Assembly: GCA_002363035.1 (NCBI GenBank)
Contig: DEWA01000011.1
Location: 1 to 14,939 of the forward strand
Source: Verrucomicrobia bacterium UBA3222
Lineage (GTDB): Bacteria > Verrucomicrobiota > Verrucomicrobiia > Opitutales > UBA9783
Reading direction: 5' to 3'
Length of the DNA: 14,939 bases
Position 1 is the stretch's first letter. Every line of letters begins with the position of its first letter. The notes beneath the pieces are model-generated. The model was not told the DNA's origin, ran no database searches, and saw nothing but the letters and a program-made list of their open reading frames with translations. Positions 6,182-13,281 of the stretch are shown here, piece by piece. Position numbers and translations under genes: made by a program.

Positions 6182-8031
6182 GTATTCGCTTCCGAGGATT
6201 TAATGCGATTTTGGAGCAACGCAAACAGGCAAAACAGCAAAAAGACACCGTCGATACACAGCGTCAACGCACTCTTGTACGACGTTGCATCCTTCATGAT
6301 GCTGAAGAAAAACGGTCCGACGGCACTTCCGAGGCTGACGGCACCAAACGCAAAGCCGTTCAACGCACCGATGCGGTTTATACCGAACAACGCCGGAATG
6401 ACCATGGAAGCAATGATGTTGTTGATACCCCAGTAAAGTCCCATGCAGGCGATAAACAGCCAAAGCATCCCGCTTACATCGATATGTTTCACCGCATACA
6501 ACATTCCCGCATCGGACAGCAAAAACAGTCCCAAAGATATTCGTGAACCGAGCCGTTTAAAATAATGTCCGAACAAAAACGTCATGCCGACCGCCAGCAG
6601 CGAAATCGGCATAAACGCCGCCGAAACCGTTTTTGCGTTCACGCCAAAATCTTTGCACATCGGCACCAGATGAAACGCAATACCGCTGTTCTGTACATTT
6701 CGAAAGAAAAGCGTGAGACACATAAAACCCAACAACAGCCGACTGCCGTTAAAAGACTGCCGTACCCCCGATAAAGTCGGCGTTTTGGACGAGCATTCGG
6801 TTCGCGGCGATGGTTTCTCGGGGAGACAACCGCAGACGAATAACCCGACAAACCAAACGATACTCAACATACAAAAAAACATTCCGCCCGTCCAATGTTG
6901 ACTGATTTGGTAACAAATAACGGGCGTCGAAGCCGTTATGAGCGTCACACACAGCTGTACGCATCCCGTTGCAAACCCGCGGCGTTGCGAAAAATGCGTC
7001 GCCAACCATGAACGTCCCGCCAACGTGTATGCCTGTACCGCCGTTCGTATGCCGATAAACACAAAGAAGAGTATTGTGCATCCGAACGCCGTCGGAGACG
7101 CTGTTTTGTACTCATGAAAAAAAAAGAACAAAGCTGCCACGTTTATAAAATACACTACATTCCGCCAGGAGATTCGATGCTGATGAAATTCTTTTCCGGG
7201 GTGCTTTATCCTCCAGTAGACGAGAAGAGGTAAAATCAAACGCTCAAAATTTATCCCGTATGCCTCCAATTTCTTTTGCAACTTTTGCCACTTTCTTCTC
7301 AGCGATTTCAGTTTACGGACCATCCAAAATAAAACACCAATGAAACACCCCCAAAGCAGCCTGGGATCCGAATATACAACAAAGGCAAAGACTGACATAC
7401 AGAAAAGAATAAACCAAAGCAGTACACCAAGAAAAATTTCTCTCTTCTCTCGATCACGAATGGAACGATAAACAATAAAGTGCAATAAAGGTACATATCC
7501 TAACGCATAAATCCACAACACAGTTCTGTCTAAACCTGCCGCAACGGTATAAACAAAAATGGTACTAAACAGCATGGTGACACCTGTTGCGAGAAACAAA
7601 AGTTTGTGCCGTCGGTTCCTGAAAAAAGTTGAAATAATCGCACGAACGGAACCGGGAAACACCAAAGGTATCAAAAGAAGAATCCAACTATACTCTGTCA
7701 TCCATTCGGTCATTTTCCCACCCGACCGCGTATCGACGCCTAACGTGCACGGAATCCCGATGATGGCGAACGAAAGACCAAAAATTTTGACAAAAGCCTT
7801 TGTAAAATCCGCAAGTCCCACTCGGTCGTAGCATTTTCCGACAAACGGCAACAGCAACCCTGCAATCAGATTTGCCAACATATAAGCACCGCTGATTTGC
7901 GTCATCGACACCGATAAATCCGAACAAAGCGACGGCAAAAACGGACTGAGTGCCGACGTACGCCCGAAAAAAGAAAAACCCTCAAGGAGGGTCAAAACGA
8001 CCAACGGGGCGACAATATTAAATGATTTCAT
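6178..8031 (-). CDS. MFS transporter with extra membrane insert (about 18 TM)
   Basis: Inner-membrane major facilitator protein of 617 aa, against about 400 for the family and 396 for its neighbour and paralogue. Shared segments are GRTSALSPFL near the start, VGKCYDR (motif A between TM2 and TM3), GIRTAVQAYTLAGRSWLA, SQRRG, the MCKDFG and FGHYFKR segments and FGINRIGALNGF-AFG in TM10-11. Between TM3 and TM4 about 205 residues (roughly 96-300) have no counterpart in the neighbour. They hold about six hydrophobic segments and a strongly basic stretch at 238-290. The substrate cannot be told from sequence. I prefer the ATG at 8031, inside the last codons of the upstream MFS gene; a TTG at 8058 would add nine residues with no hydrophobic character. 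No Shine-Dalgarno is seen, so coupling to the upstream gene is likely. The stop overlaps nth (ATGA). The frame stays open through the insert, which argues against a pseudogene. Confidence 0.85.
   Translation of the reverse strand: MKSFNIVAPLVVLTLLEGFSFFGRTSALSPFLPSLCSDLSVSMTQISGAYMLANLIAGLLLPFVGKCYDRVGLADFTKAFVKIFGLSFAIIGIPCTLGVDTRSGGKMTEWMTEYSWILLLIPLVFPGSVRAIISTFFRNRRHKLLFLATGVTMLFSTIFVYTVAAGLDRTVLWIYALGYVPLLHFIVYRSIRDREKREIFLGVLLWFILFCMSVFAFVVYSDPRLLWGCFIGVLFWMVRKLKSLRRKWQKLQKKLEAYGINFERLILPLLVYWRIKHPGKEFHQHRISWRNVVYFINVAALFFFFHEYKTASPTAFGCTILFFVFIGIRTAVQAYTLAGRSWLATHFSQRRGFATGCVQLCVTLITASTPVICYQISQHWTGGMFFCMLSIVWFVGLFVCGCLPEKPSPRTECSSKTPTLSGVRQSFNGSRLLLGFMCLTLFFRNVQNSGIAFHLVPMCKDFGVNAKTVSAAFMPISLLAVGMTFLFGHYFKRLGSRISLGLFLLSDAGMLYAVKHIDVSGMLWLFIACMGLYWGINNIIASMVIPALFGINRIGALNGFAFGAVSLGSAVGPFFFSIMKDATSYKSALTLCIDGVFLLFCLFALLQNRIKSSEANT
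7132..7746 (-). other. Extra membrane-spanning insert within the MFS gene
   Basis: This codes for residues about 96-300 of the 617-aa MFS protein, placed in the periplasmic TM3-TM4 loop by comparison with the adjacent paralogue. Hydrophobic segments fall at about 115-134, 143-166, 170-188, 198-220, 224-238 and 290-306. Basic loops (FFRNRRHK, RSIRDREKRE and the long 238-290 region) alternate with short acidic or neutral ones, so six segments fit the positive-inside rule and keep the rest of the MFS fold in register. Counted lines of this stretch are 37-45% G+C, against 50-55% in the neighbouring MFS gene. Boundaries are approximate, drawn from alignment by eye. Confidence 0.6.
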
Positions 8032-9208
8032 AACGTTGCAATGATTTCCGCATACCAAACAGGCACAGGATTAAAACGCATACCGCAACCATACAAACCG
8101 ACAATGCCGTCTGATAGGACGCGCGGTCACTCATCCACCCGAAATAAAACGAACCGACGGAACTGCCGAAGCTTACGAACGCGTACGCCCAACCGTGAAG
8201 GGCGCCGATTTTTTTCACGCCGAACAATACCGGCAACACCAGCGTCGCGACAACGTTATTCAATCCGTAATATAAGCCCGTAAAGAGAATAAAGCCGTAC
8301 ACACCGACGGTTGCCGCAATCGCTTTTGCGGCGCACAGCATCCCCAAATCGGCACTCAAAAACAGCAACAACACCGTCGCGGGCGTTATTTTTTTAAAAA
8401 AATGCCCGAAAACAAACGTGGTCGTAATCGAAACAACCGCAATCGGCATAAATCCGAAGGAGACTTTCTCCGCATCCGCCCCGAATTCATGGCACATCGG
8501 CATCCAATGCAATGTAATACCCGTGTTCTGAAACGCTTTAAAGAATAAGGTCGTCATGACGAAGTAAAACAGTACCGGTCGGTAGGTTGTTTTTTGTTCG
8601 GATGGCAACGGCGATGATACCGTCGGTACGTTCTGTGGCGGCGGTTTGGCGGCAAACGGACAAAGCAACAACATCCATAACCACAGCAGACCGATGCTCG
8701 CCCAAACGCCTGCCCACGTAAAATGTTGATGCAAATGATAAGCAATCGACGGAACGGCGGAACCGATAAGCGTTGTAAACAGGGTATAAATTCCCATGGC
8801 AACGCCGCGTTTTTTCGAAAAGCACAGGGCAATCGTCGAACGTCCCGCAATGGAATAGGAATGCAACGCCGTGCGGATGCCGAAGGTTCCGAGCCACAGG
8901 ATAAATAAACTTACCCAAGATATTGTGTCGAATATCCGCAAACCGCTCATACCGACAAAGGAAATGCCGAACAGGAGCGTAAAGATACTTAAAAACTTCG
9001 GAAACGAAGCGCGGTCAAACAATCGCCCGACGCTTGGCAGTACGAACATCGTTGCCAAATGCGCCAACGCATACGCCGCGCTGATTTGGGTACGCGATAA
9101 GGATAAATCCCGACAAAGGTCATTCAAAAACGGACTGAACGCCGCCGTACGCCCGAGTCCGCTCAATCCTTCCAACAGCGTTACGACGAGCAAAACCGAC
9201 CAAGCCAT
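8018..9208 (-). CDS. MFS transporter, 12 TM
   Basis: Inner-membrane major facilitator protein of 396 aa with twelve predicted membrane segments. Motif A (VGRLFDR, 60-66) lies between TM2 and TM3, and a polar loop at about 185-210 divides the two halves. It resembles the monocarboxylate/oxalate-formate-like branch of MFS in general layout, but the substrate cannot be inferred. It is clearly paralogous to the gene directly downstream (shared GRT.A.SPFL, GIRTA..SY.AGRS, FGHFFK, NN...L.PVLFG..KIGALHG). The ATG at 9208 is the first possible start: an in-frame TGA lies only two codons upstream. No Shine-Dalgarno is present. The last 14 bases overlap the next MFS gene. The 451 bases upstream to the adk-like gene hold no convincing gene, so this pair may have its own promoter. 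Confidence 0.9.
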   Translation of the reverse strand: MAWSVLLVVTLLEGLSGLGRTAAFSPFLNDLCRDLSLSRTQISAAYALAHLATMFVLPSVGRLFDRASFPKFLSIFTLLFGISFVGMSGLRIFDTISWVSLFILWLGTFGIRTALHSYSIAGRSTIALCFSKKRGVAMGIYTLFTTLIGSAVPSIAYHLHQHFTWAGVWASIGLLWLWMLLLCPFAAKPPPQNVPTVSSPLPSEQKTTYRPVLFYFVMTTLFFKAFQNTGITLHWMPMCHEFGADAEKVSFGFMPIAVVSITTTFVFGHFFKKITPATVLLLFLSADLGMLCAAKAIAATVGVYGFILFTGLYYGLNNVVATLVLPVLFGVKKIGALHGWAYAFVSFGSSVGSFYFGWMSDRASYQTALSVCMVAVCVLILCLFGMRKSLQRYEII

Positions 9209-9659
9209 CTTTCACAAGCCATTGAGAAGCGTTTTCGGTTGAGTATCAAAGCAAAACGTCCGTCGGAAGAATATACAAACGGTCCTTTCAATACTCCTCC
9301 GTGTGTGCAAATCGTTGTCCGTTTTTCCCGTGTTCGGAACGTCTTTTTACTTTCAAAAAAACCGCGACCGAACGCTTCCGGCATTAAACGTACTTTATAA
9401 TGAAAGCACACTGCCCGCGCAGCGAAGCAACTTTCGAACGGCAACGCCATACCGACCGAACCATTCCGAATGTTTCGCGTCCGACAGATTTCGTATTTTC
9501 ATCGAAACGTACAAATATCAGAAATTTTATACAAAAGTACGACAAAATTTCTCGAAAACCGACCCTTTTGTGCGCTTATTTATAAGACCACTCCGCAATG
9601 TTCCGCCAATGAATACGTACGTACCCGCGCACGGACTCGCGGACGCGGTTTATTGCCTG
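9209..9659. other. 451-base intergenic region, no gene supported
   Basis: Between the MFS pair and the adk-like gene, both on the minus strand. I see no RNA gene, no clear terminator and no promoter with both boxes. Visible details are a plus-strand TATAAT at 9396-9401 without a -35, a 10-base palindrome TACGTACGTA at 9614-9623, and the word AAACGTAC repeated near 9386 and 9505. A minus-strand GGAGGAG (9294-9300) precedes a possible TTG-started 36-codon frame (9291 down to 9181) that overlaps the MFS start; it is not convincing enough to call as a gene. Confidence 0.5.
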
Positions 9660-10358
9660 TTACGGCTTTAAATTCAACTGCCGCAATTTCGCCGATAATT
9701 CCGCCTTCACCGCTTCCAACGTACCGTCGGCGTTAACGGAAACAAACGGAATTTTACCGTCGAGTTTCTTAACGGCGGCGTAGGTTTCCTTCATAAAAAC
9801 TTCATAGCGTTTCCGTGCCACATTCGGATCCAAATCCGTCGCGCGCACTTCCTTTAATTCGCCCTTGCCCGTTTGTTTCACCCTTTCGTTGTGCGCCTGC
9901 GCCCGCCGTCCGCGCCCCAGTTGTCGTTCCAGACTGACGGCTTCGCTTGTCAGCAACACAACCGAAACGAACTGCGGCTGTCTTCCGTCGGCTGAAAGTT
10001 TTTTGTAAAACCACTCAATGGCGTACGCCTGCCCGTCGGTGCGCGGAAAGCCGTCGACCAATACCCCGCCTTGGTACAACGGATTTTTTAATGCTTCAAA
10101 AACCGCCGTGATAACCGTTTCGTCATCCAACAGCAGCCCTTGGTTGATTTTCTCAAGCATCTCGGGCGTTTTGAGCAGACTGCTGGCGATCAGCGGCTCT
10201 TCATGCAATCCGAAAAAATCAATCAACGTACGCGTATGCGTCCCTTTTCCCGATCCCGGCGACCCGCTCAACCACACGATGCGTTGCGGCAGATGCGCCG
10301 AAAGTTCGCCGTTTTTATCCAAATTTTTTAAAAAATCCTCAAAATCCGCCTCTTTCAT
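9660..10358 (-). CDS. Divergent adenylate-kinase-like nucleoside monophosphate kinase
   Basis: A P-loop phosphotransferase of the adenylate kinase fold, 232 aa, probably transferring phosphate between ATP and a nucleoside monophosphate in the cytoplasm. The P-loop is GSPGSGKGT (32-40) and the NMP-binding DGFPRT motif is at 102-107, both as in adenylate kinase. The NMP-binding segment differs: the usual STGDLLR is replaced by IASSLLKTPEML (58-69). The lid is replaced by a basic segment (RQLGRGRRAQAHNERV, 145-160) and TDLDP...ARKRYEVF follows. There are also about 25 extra residues before the first strand. From memory this resembles a kinase group of Verrucomicrobia and Planctomycetes, annotated as adenylate kinase or NMP kinase. 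It may not be the main housekeeping Adk, so I leave the symbol empty. The ATG at 10358 has no Shine-Dalgarno and follows an AT-rich leader (TATATAAAAGT). Confidence 0.8.
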   Translation of the reverse strand: MKEADFEDFLKNLDKNGELSAHLPQRIVWLSGSPGSGKGTHTRTLIDFFGLHEEPLIASSLLKTPEMLEKINQGLLLDDETVITAVFEALKNPLYQGGVLVDGFPRTDGQAYAIEWFYKKLSADGRQPQFVSVVLLTSEAVSLERQLGRGRRAQAHNERVKQTGKGELKEVRATDLDPNVARKRYEVFMKETYAAVKKLDGKIPFVSVNADGTLEAVKAELSAKLRQLNLKP

Positions 10359-10572
10359 ACTTTTATATACGCAACGGTAACATTTTATGGCGACGGCTTA
10401 CGGTTTCGCGAGCTTTTATTTTGATCGTTGCTTTGTGCTAAAACCCAAATTCTCATTAATTTTCCATCCCGTCTGAATATCGCCTCTAATAAAGGACACA
10501 ACAATTTAACCCACGCGAGCTTAAACAAAATCACTTTCGAGCAACGCAAACAAAAACTAACGTAACCTCTCC
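10359..10572. other. 214-base intergenic region between udg and the adk-like gene
   Basis: No gene is supported. The 9-base word CGCGAGCTT occurs twice in direct orientation (10407-10415 and 10514-10522), and CGTTGC (10426-10431) is matched in inverse by GCAACG (10541-10546). The region is AT-rich. On the minus strand TAAAAT occurs shortly before the adk-like start, but without a recognisable -35. Confidence 0.4.
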
Positions 10573-11490
10573 CTACAAAAAATACCCCTCTTGCTTTTCG
10601 GAAATCGACATCTTTAAAAACTGCATCACGCACAGCATATCTTCCCACACCATGCGTTTGGAAGCGGACGTACCGTTGCGTAACAAATACGACGGGTGAT
10701 ACGTCACCAATAAAGGAATTTTATGGAATTCAAACCAATGCCCGCGGCAATCGCGCATCTTTCGATTGGCATCATAACCGAGCAAACCGTTCACCGCCGT
10801 TAATCCCAACGCCACCAGCACCTTCGGGCGCACGATTTCTACCTGCCCGATGAGATACGGCAAACAAAATCGCATTTCTTCCTGCGTCGGCGGTCGGTTG
10901 CCGATGCGGTTCGGGGTTTCGGGGCGCCAATTCATAATGTTGCCGATATACACGTCCGAACGCCGCAACCCCATGGCTTCGATGATCTTCGTCAACAACT
11001 GCCCCGCACGCCCGACAAAAACTTCTCCCTGCTCTTCTTCTTCCGCCCCCGGCGCTTCACCGCAAAAGAAAATGTCGGCATCCAAATTTCCGCTTCCGAA
11101 CACCGGCTTTCTGCCCTCCGGCACATGCTTCAAACAATTCGGACAGGATAAAACTCTCGCTTTTAACCATGCCCATTGCTCCGCCTTCGTCCCCGACGGA
11201 AGCGTGACAACGGGAGGCATTCCGACATTGTCCGATGTTTGTGCTTCGGTAACTTCGGAAGAGGTTTGAATAAAATTCGAGGAAACGGAAGAAGGAACAG
11301 GAGCAACACGCTCCGTTGCGCCACCCATCGGATTTGCGAGAGAAACACCTTCCTCACCATCCGCAAGCGCCGCATGTTCGTTCTTCAAAAAATCGCTCAA
11401 AACTTTCGGCGACAGCAAAAAATGCTCCTCGCCCAACGTCCGTTGCGTTTTCAGAATACCTTCCAGCAACCGATCGATTTCGGTTTGCAT
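10573..11490 (-). CDS. udg: Family 4-like uracil-DNA glycosylase
   Basis: Removes uracil from DNA at the start of base-excision repair. Motif 1 is GEAPGAEEEEQGEVFVGRAG (144-163), typical of family 4 (Fe-S) UDGs, with the FVGRAGQLL pocket. Motif 2 is HPSYLLR (265-271). Cluster cysteines: CPNC gives Cys116 and Cys119, and Cys209 (RFCLPYL) fits the fourth ligand. The third ligand, normally Cys in a KCRPP.NR context, is Trp188 here (IMNWRPETPNR); Cys248 (RDCRGHW) might substitute. About 105 residues precede the catalytic domain, with a Ser/Thr/Pro-rich stretch at 60-100 that looks disordered; such N-terminal extensions are frequent in this family. I chose the ATG at 11490 (305 aa), which overlaps the fabV stop as TAATG; a GTG at 11556 would run far into fabV. 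Family assignment is secure; the precise subgroup is not. Confidence 0.9.
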   Translation of the reverse strand: MQTEIDRLLEGILKTQRTLGEEHFLLSPKVLSDFLKNEHAALADGEEGVSLANPMGGATERVAPVPSSVSSNFIQTSSEVTEAQTSDNVGMPPVVTLPSGTKAEQWAWLKARVLSCPNCLKHVPEGRKPVFGSGNLDADIFFCGEAPGAEEEEQGEVFVGRAGQLLTKIIEAMGLRRSDVYIGNIMNWRPETPNRIGNRPPTQEEMRFCLPYLIGQVEIVRPKVLVALGLTAVNGLLGYDANRKMRDCRGHWFEFHKIPLLVTYHPSYLLRNGTSASKRMVWEDMLCVMQFLKMSISEKQEGYFL

Positions 11491-12683
11491 TAAGCAATCA
11501 AATTCCGTATCGGACGCTCGGGATTGACGTCGGCATTGTAATCCACACCTTCGCACTCGAACCCGAACAGCTGCAAAAAATTCTTTTTGTAGCCGTCAAA
11601 GTCACTTAAGGTATGCAGGTTAGCGGTATTGATACGCTCCCAAATGCGTTGCACCTCCGTCTGGACTTCGGATTTCAGTTCCAAATCGTCCAAACGCACG
11701 CACGTCGCGTCGTCACGTTTTAAGGCACCGCCATCGAATAAGCCGGCAAAAAGACGGTACATTTGCTGAATGCAATCTTCATGCAACCCCGCTTCCTTCA
11801 TGACTTTGAACAAAATTGAATTATAGAGCGGAACCACGGGAATGGCGGAACTGGCTTGTGTCACAACGGCCTTATTGACCGAAATCAACGCTTTCCCTTG
11901 AATATGTTCCGACAGAAAATTATTTAACCTCTCGGCGGTTTCCGCAAGATGCGCCTTCGCCCGACCGATGGTACCCGACTTGTAAATCGGCCACGTCACC
12001 TCCGGACCGATGTAGGAATACGCCACGGTTGTTGCGTTCGAAGCCAGAAGCTTTTCCGCAACCAATAAACGCATCCACTCCTCCCAGTCTTCGCCGCCCA
12101 TGACTTTGACCGTTTGAAAAATTTCGTCGTCGGTCGCGGGTTCAAGGGTGGTTTCAAAGACCTCGCCTTTGTCGGTATTGACGGTTTTACCCGTAAAGCT
12201 TTGCCCGATCGGCTTCAAAACCGACTTGTACGTCGTCCCGTCTTTATCCGTCCGACGCGGTGCCGCCAGGCTGTAAATCACGCAGTCGACCATCCCGAGC
12301 GTTTTTCGCAACGCTTCGACCGCCTTTTTTTTGAATTCCGACGAAAATGCATCGCCGTTCATCGAATAAAAAGGAATGTCTTCCTTCAACGCCGCCGCTT
12401 CCAACGCCGCGGTGTTATACCATCCTGCCGAAGCGGGCTTGCCGTCCGCACTCGGGCGTTCGTAAAAAATGCCGAACGTTGCCGCCTTTGCACCCGCCAC
12501 GCTTACAATGCGACTTGCCAACCCGTAGCCCGTTGAAGCACCGATAATCAACACGCGCTTCGGTGCATTCTTCAATGCGCCCTGCGCGCGCACATAATCG
12601 ATCTGTTTTCGAACCTGCGCCGCACAGCCGTCCGGGTGCGCCGTAATGCAAATGAAACCGCGAACTTTTGATTGGATGATCAT
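11490..12683 (-). CDS. fabV: Enoyl-ACP/trans-2-enoyl-CoA reductase, FabV/Ter family
   Basis: NADH-dependent reduction of the trans-2 double bond of enoyl thioesters, normally the last step of each fatty-acid elongation cycle. The N-terminal signature VRGFICITAHPDGC, the cofactor motif GASTGYG (48-54) and the catalytic Y-x8-K (Tyr234, Lys243 in WPIYKSGTIGRAK) are all present. The conserved SYIGPEVTWPIY and SSAIPVVPLY segments are typical of FabV and of the Treponema Ter enzyme, and length (397 aa) is normal. Whether it works on ACP-bound (FabV) or CoA-bound (Ter) substrates cannot be told from the sequence; no other fab gene lies in the window. Known FabV proteins are insensitive to triclosan. 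The ATG at 12683 is the family start; no Shine-Dalgarno stands before it. It is the first gene of the minus-strand block and diverges from nusB. Its stop overlaps udg (TAATG). Confidence 0.96.
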   Translation of the reverse strand: MIIQSKVRGFICITAHPDGCAAQVRKQIDYVRAQGALKNAPKRVLIIGASTGYGLASRIVSVAGAKAATFGIFYERPSADGKPASAGWYNTAALEAAALKEDIPFYSMNGDAFSSEFKKKAVEALRKTLGMVDCVIYSLAAPRRTDKDGTTYKSVLKPIGQSFTGKTVNTDKGEVFETTLEPATDDEIFQTVKVMGGEDWEEWMRLLVAEKLLASNATTVAYSYIGPEVTWPIYKSGTIGRAKAHLAETAERLNNFLSEHIQGKALISVNKAVVTQASSAIPVVPLYNSILFKVMKEAGLHEDCIQQMYRLFAGLFDGGALKRDDATCVRLDDLELKSEVQTEVQRIWERINTANLHTLSDFDGYKKNFLQLFGFECEGVDYNADVNPERPIRNLIA

Positions 12684-12858
12684 CTCGCTTTATTGTCACA
12701 TCTTACCGTCGCAACGCAAATACAATTTTCCGTTACGCACCGCACAAAAGAAACGATTTTGATAAAAATTTTCTTAAAAAATTGACAATTCGTCCGCTTT
12801 TTTCCCTCATAAGAGTGTTTTCGGCATTTCGCCGTCGCGCTTCGTTATTTGAATTCTT
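12684..12858. promoter_or_regulatory. Divergent promoter region between fabV and nusB
   Basis: This 175-base AT-rich gap must hold promoters for both directions. Plus strand: a perfect TTGACA at 12782-12787 is followed by CATAAG (12808-12813) at a 20-base spacing, longer than ideal, about 45 bases before nusB. Minus strand: TTGTGC (12742-12747) and TGTATT (12719-12724) are 17 bases apart, about 36 bases before the fabV ATG. Both are predictions from consensus; the long A/T tract at 12751-12781 could be an UP-like element. Confidence 0.35.
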
Positions 12859-13281
12859 ATGGCTTTGCATCCTTCCAAGCGCCACCGACAACGTCAATGT
12901 ATCATTGAATGTTTGTACATGCGGGATGTACAGCCGGATGTTGCGGTTGAAACGCTTTATGCCTGGTATTGTGAAGAAAAGAAAGATGCGGGCGACATTC
13001 TGCCGTCGGAATTTGTTTCGACAACTCTGTACGATGTTGTTCGGCAACAGTCGCTGATTGACGAAATTCTGAAAAAGCATGCGGAAAATTGGGCATTCGA
13101 ACGCATCGCGAAGGTCGATTTGGCGATTTTGCGGCTTGCCGTTTATGAGTTGAAATTCGCGCAAACACCGCCGCCGGTGGTCATCAACGAAGCCATTGAA
13201 CTCGCCAAGGAGTACGCGTCGGACGATTCCAAGCGTTTCATCAACGGAATGCTCGATCGCATCGCAAAAGAGGTATGTTAG
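12859..13281 (+). CDS. nusB: Transcription antitermination factor NusB
   Basis: Small helical RNA-binding protein that, with NusE (S10), binds boxA in rRNA leaders and supports antitermination. The 140 residues show the family pattern: a basic Arg-rich N-terminus (PSKRHRQRQCIIECLYMRD), a middle helix with DEILKKHAENWAFERIAKVD, and the conserved C-terminal core DLAILRLAVYEL, PPVVINEAIELAKEY and FINGMLDRIAKE. Length is normal. The ATG at 12859 puts the basic N-terminus in the usual place; no Shine-Dalgarno precedes it (GAATTCTT lies before the ATG). The last seven bases overlap the ftsY start (ATGTTAG), so the two genes are almost certainly co-transcribed and translationally coupled. Confidence 0.95.
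   Translation: MALHPSKRHRQRQCIIECLYMRDVQPDVAVETLYAWYCEEKKDAGDILPSEFVSTTLYDVVRQQSLIDEILKKHAENWAFERIAKVDLAILRLAVYELKFAQTPPPVVINEAIELAKEYASDDSKRFINGMLDRIAKEVC

Noticed and set aside
7132..7746. Interpretation of the MFS insert as a mobile element or frameshifted region
   Set aside because: No terminal repeats, target duplication or transposase is seen, and the frame is open throughout.
8032..8058. TTG start extending the enlarged MFS protein by nine residues
   Set aside because: ATG at 8031 matches the start of the first membrane segment and of the paralogue; the extension would deepen the overlap without benefit.
9396..9401. Perfect TATAAT on the plus strand
   Set aside because: No -35-like hexamer at 16-18 bases and no plus-strand gene follows.
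10385..10648. Minus-strand open frame of 87 codons across the udg end and the following gap
   Set aside because: Overlaps the conserved end of udg in another frame and has no recognisable fold or ribosome-binding site.
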